DNA of 32,124 bases from the NCBI GenBank assembly GCA_020866945.1, contig JAJBVW010000122.1, forward strand, positions 1 to 32,124, in the 5' to 3' direction. Under the pieces are notes generated by a model, which had not been told where the DNA came from, did no database searches, and saw only the letters and a program-made list of their open reading frames with translations. This DNA is from Oscillospiraceae bacterium (lineage in GTDB: Bacteria; Bacillota; Clostridia; Oscillospirales; Oscillospiraceae). Position 1 is the stretch's first letter. Every line of letters begins with the position of its first letter. Below are positions 29,247 to 32,124 of the stretch, in pieces. The translations under genes were made by a program, and so were the position numbers.

Positions 29247-32124
29247 TTATGCCTCCGCAGTCTTTTGCGCTTCCGCAAGGTCAAGCTCTATGACCCGGCT
29301 GACGCCCTTTTCCTGCATGGTCACGCCAAACAGCACGTCCGCCTGCTCCATAGTGCCCCGGCGGTGTGTGATTACAATAAACTGTGTCTTATTCAGCCGG
29401 TGCAGATAGCTTGCGAAGCGGATGACATTTTCTTCATCCAGCGCCGCCTCAATCTCATCCATGACGCAGAAAGGCGTGGGCTTCAGCTTCAAAATAGAAA
29501 AATACAGCGCGATAGCCACGAAGGATTTTTCCCCGCCGGACAAAAGACTTATGTTAGATACCGCCTTACCCGGCGGCTGAACCTTTATCTCTATGCCGCA
29601 GTTGAGCACATCGTCCTCATCCTCCAGGCGAAGAGAGGCCTTGCCGCCGCCAAAAAGCTCCAAAAATGTGGTCTGGAAGCTCTCGTTTATAGCCTGAAAC
29701 TCCCGGCTTAATATTTCCTCCATCTGGCTGGTTATGTCCCCGATGATGTCCAGCAGCTCATTTTTCGCCTTGGCAATGTCGTCCCGCTGCTCTGTGAGGA
29801 AATCATACCGCTGGCCAACTCGCTCGCTTTCCTCGATTGCGCCCAGGTTCGGCGTTCCAAGCTCCCGAATTTTGCGGCGCAGCTCGGCGATGCGCCGGTT
29901 GGCGGCGGTAAGGCTCTCGATGGGCTGGCGCTGGGCCTGCGCCGCCGTTCGGCTCAGCTCATAGCTGTCCCAAAGCTTGTCCACAAGCTGTTTTTCCTCC
30001 ATCTCGGCGGCCATGGTTTGCCGCTCAATAGAGGCCACGAGACGTTCCTGATCCAGAAGAGTCTCATTCTGCCGCTGGGCGTCTCTGTCTGCCTGGGTGC
30101 GCTTGGCCTCCAGCTCCAGCTTTTGGGCCGTAATGGCCTGTATATCCTTCCGAATGGACTCCGCACGTTCCGCAAGCATTCTGCCCTTTTCGGTGTTGGT
30201 CTCAATATCGGCGCTGATTTGCGCATCCCGGCGGTGGTATTCCTCCATCAGGGCACGGCGCTGGCTGTCTCCGGCGGCCATGGCATTTTTCACGCTCTCC
30301 AGCTGGGCGGCGCTGGTTTTTTTCGCCTCCCGCTCTGCCTGGAGCGTCGCTTCCTCCCGCTGCGCCTCGGAAAGCTCCTGCCCCGCCACATCCATGTCAT
30401 ATCTTGCAGCAGCAAGCTCCCGCTCCGCCTGCTCCAGCGCCGCCGCCTTTTCTTTCTGGCGGGCCTCAAGAACCTGACGTTCATCCGCCAGACGCTTCAG
30501 CTCGTTGGCACGGGAGATTATGCCCGTACCCCTTGCCGCGCTGCCGCCAGTCATGGAGCCGCCGGCATTTACCATCTGTCCGTCCAGGGAGACGATGCGA
30601 AGCTGATTCTGATGCCGGCGGGCGATAGCGATGGCATCGGAAAGAGTCTCCGCTATAATGGTGCGCCCCAGTAAATAAGCAAATATCTGCCGGTATGCCC
30701 CATCAAATTCCGCCAAATCAACGGCCAGGCCCATATAACCTTTCTCCCCCACGGGAAGCCGGTCAAGGGTGCGGCCCCGAATGTCGCTGATGGGCAGGAA
30801 TGTGGCCCGGCCACCATCCCGGCGCTTTAAAAGCTCGATGGCGGCTCGTCCGTCCTCCGGCGTGTCCACGATGATATTCTGAGCAGCCGCTCCCAGAGCG
30901 GTCTCTATGGCCAGGGCAAAGCGGTCTTCCGTACGGACAAGATTCGCCACCGGGCCGTGGATGCCTCGCAGGGAACCGCGTTCCTTTTCCCGCATAACAG
31001 TTTTGACCGCGCGGTTGAAGCCCTCGTAATCCTTTTCCATTTCCGTCAGCATGGTGATACGCCCGTCCATGCTGCGTCCGTCCACGGTCAGCTTTGTAAG
31101 CTCCTCCCGCAGAGAAGAAACTCTGTTCTCCCGGCCAGACATTTTCATCCTGTGGCCGTTCACGATATTAGAGAGCCGGTCGGTCTTTTCACGAATCGCC
31201 TGGCCCGCTTCTGCCAGCTCCTCCACCCGGCGGCACAGAGCCTCTATCTGGTCGTCCAGTGCCTGAACGCGCCCCGCGTCCTGGCTCATGTCGTCCTCTA
31301 GCCGCTGAATGCTGGCCAGGTTATTTTTTCGGTCTGTCTCCAGCACGGCCCCGGCGCTGCGGTTTTCCGCGATTTCGTTTTCCGCCGCCGTCAGTTTTTC
31401 CCGCAGAGCCTCGGTTTCCAAATCCTTTTCCCGCATACGCTCGGAAATCGACTCCGTGTAGCGGTAGTTTTCCGTCACCTGCGCTCTGGCCTTTTCCAAA
31501 TCCGCCTGAGCCTGGGCGTAGCTCTCCTTGATGGCCCTGGTCTGCCCGGCAAGCTTATCCAGCGTCTCCATCCAGGCTGACACCTCCAGGGTGCGCAGCT
31601 CCTCCCGGAGAACGAGATATTTCTTCGCGACCTCCGCCTGCTTTCGCAGCGGGGTCAGCTGAAGCTCCAGCTCGTCTATTTTATCTCCCACGCGGAGAAG
31701 CGTTTCATCTGTAGAGGCCAGCTTGCGTTCCGCCTCCTCCTTGCGAAAGCGGTAGCGGGAAATCCCGGCGGCCTGCTCAAAAATCTCCCGGCGGTCTGTG
31801 CTCTTGGCAGAGACAATTTCGCTGATGCGGCCCTGGCCGATAATGGAATATCCATCCCGCCCGAGGCCCGTGTCCATCAAAAGCTCGTTCACATCCCGGA
31901 GACGAACGGTCTCCCGATTTATGTAGTATTCGCTGTCCCCGCTCCGGTAATACCGGCGGGAGATGGAAAGCTCGTCGCTGTCCACAGGGAAGATATGGGC
32001 GGTATTATCCAGAATCAGCGTCACCTGGGCGAAGCCCAGCTTACCGCGCTTTTCCGTTCCGCCAAAGATGACATCCTCCATCTTTCCGCCCCGCAGGGCG
32101 CGGGTGAGCTGCTCGCCCGGGCGC
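29247..32124 (-). CDS. smc: Chromosome partition protein SMC, N terminus beyond window, short arms
   Basis: The right edge cuts the gene; the frame is open to the edge (GEQLTRALRGGKMEDVIFGGT), so about 50 N-terminal residues with the Walker A motif are missing. Visible are the rest of the N lobe, a coiled coil of about 240 residues, the hinge (starting near the GIHGPVANLV segment, ending MVNAGGSMTGGSA), a second coil of about 225 residues, and the C lobe with GTPNLGAIEE, GGGKASLRLED, the signature SLLSGGEKSFVAIALYF and Walker B FCVMDEIEAALDE. SMC with ScpAB compacts and separates chromosomes. The reconstructed length of about 1010 residues is some 170 below B. subtilis SMC (1186), with the loss shared by both arms. 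ftsY follows at once. Confidence 0.96.
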   Translation of the reverse strand, partial: RPGEQLTRALRGGKMEDVIFGGTEKRGKLGFAQVTLILDNTAHIFPVDSDELSISRRYYRSGDSEYYINRETVRLRDVNELLMDTGLGRDGYSIIGQGRISEIVSAKSTDRREIFEQAAGISRYRFRKEEAERKLASTDETLLRVGDKIDELELQLTPLRKQAEVAKKYLVLREELRTLEVSAWMETLDKLAGQTRAIKESYAQAQADLEKARAQVTENYRYTESISERMREKDLETEALREKLTAAENEIAENRSAGAVLETDRKNNLASIQRLEDDMSQDAGRVQALDDQIEALCRRVEELAEAGQAIREKTDRLSNIVNGHRMKMSGRENRVSSLREELTKLTVDGRSMDGRITMLTEMEKDYEGFNRAVKTVMREKERGSLRGIHGPVANLVRTEDRFALAIETALGAAAQNIIVDTPEDGRAAIELLKRRDGGRATFLPISDIRGRTLDRLPVGEKGYMGLAVDLAEFDGAYRQIFAYLLGRTIIAETLSDAIAIARRHQNQLRIVSLDGQMVNAGGSMTGGSAARGTGIISRANELKRLADERQVLEARQKEKAAALEQAERELAAARYDMDVAGQELSEAQREEATLQAEREAKKTSAAQLESVKNAMAAGDSQRRALMEEYHRRDAQISADIETNTEKGRMLAERAESIRKDIQAITAQKLELEAKRTQADRDAQRQNETLLDQERLVASIERQTMAAEMEEKQLVDKLWDSYELSRTAAQAQRQPIESLTAANRRIAELRRKIRELGTPNLGAIEESERVGQRYDFLTEQRDDIAKAKNELLDIIGDITSQMEEILSREFQAINESFQTTFLELFGGGKASLRLEDEDDVLNCGIEIKVQPPGKAVSNISLLSGGEKSFVAIALYFSILKLKPTPFCVMDEIEAALDEENVIRFASYLHRLNKTQFIVITHRRGTMEQADVLFGVTMQEKGVSRVIELDLAEAQKTAEA

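Overview
The window looks like core chromosome of an endospore-forming Clostridia bacterium, most likely Oscillospiraceae (Flavonifractor/Oscillibacter/Lawsonibacter-like). This is inferred from the GC-rich coding sequence, the Firmicutes operon order (smc-ftsY, yhbY-nadD-yqeK-rsfS-leuS), an RNase M5 gene, a SleL/YaaH-type spore cortex hydrolase and a clostridial-only family protein. No phage, insertion sequence, CRISPR array, tRNA or rRNA was seen. Nearly every base is accounted for by genes, and no gene-free stretch exceeds about 190 bases.

Left part (1-11.7 kb) is a mosaic of short units on both strands: the end of a TVP38/VTT membrane protein gene (-), a large secreted acidic beta-helix-like protein (+), vanZ-like, gluQ and a flavoprotein (+), a LysM-GH18 spore hydrolase and a DUF4364 regulator (-), a conserved clostridial protein (+), a glmM-acetyltransferase pair (-), a DUF421 membrane protein (+), nrdR (-) and a small membrane protein (+). 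Units are separated by clear rho-independent terminators and several good sigma-A promoters.

Middle part (11.6-22.9 kb) is almost all minus strand: mltG with an acidic partner upstream, then alaS, a HIT protein, comEC, holA and RNase M5 in a tight series; and a sir2-tagA-tmk operon. Between them, on the plus strand, lies a 40-residue cysteine-rich membrane peptide with its own terminator.

Right part (23.1-32.1 kb, all minus) is a housekeeping operon: smc (5' end outside the window), ftsY, rdgB, yhbY, a fused nadD-yqeK, rsfS, leuS, then rpsU behind a perfect consensus promoter. It covers chromosome compaction, membrane targeting, nucleotide-pool cleaning, NAD synthesis, ribosome maturation and translation.

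The points most worth a second look are: three plus-strand genes without Shine-Dalgarno sites whose start codon lies exactly six bases after a -10-like hexamer (candidate leaderless mRNAs); a likely one-base frameshift hiding the true N terminus of MltG; the cysteine-rich peptide; the beta-helix protein framed by two related terminal domains; a freestanding GlmU-type acetyltransferase domain paired with GlmM; and an SMC with clearly shortened arms. I did not find a clear new multi-gene defence or metabolic system.
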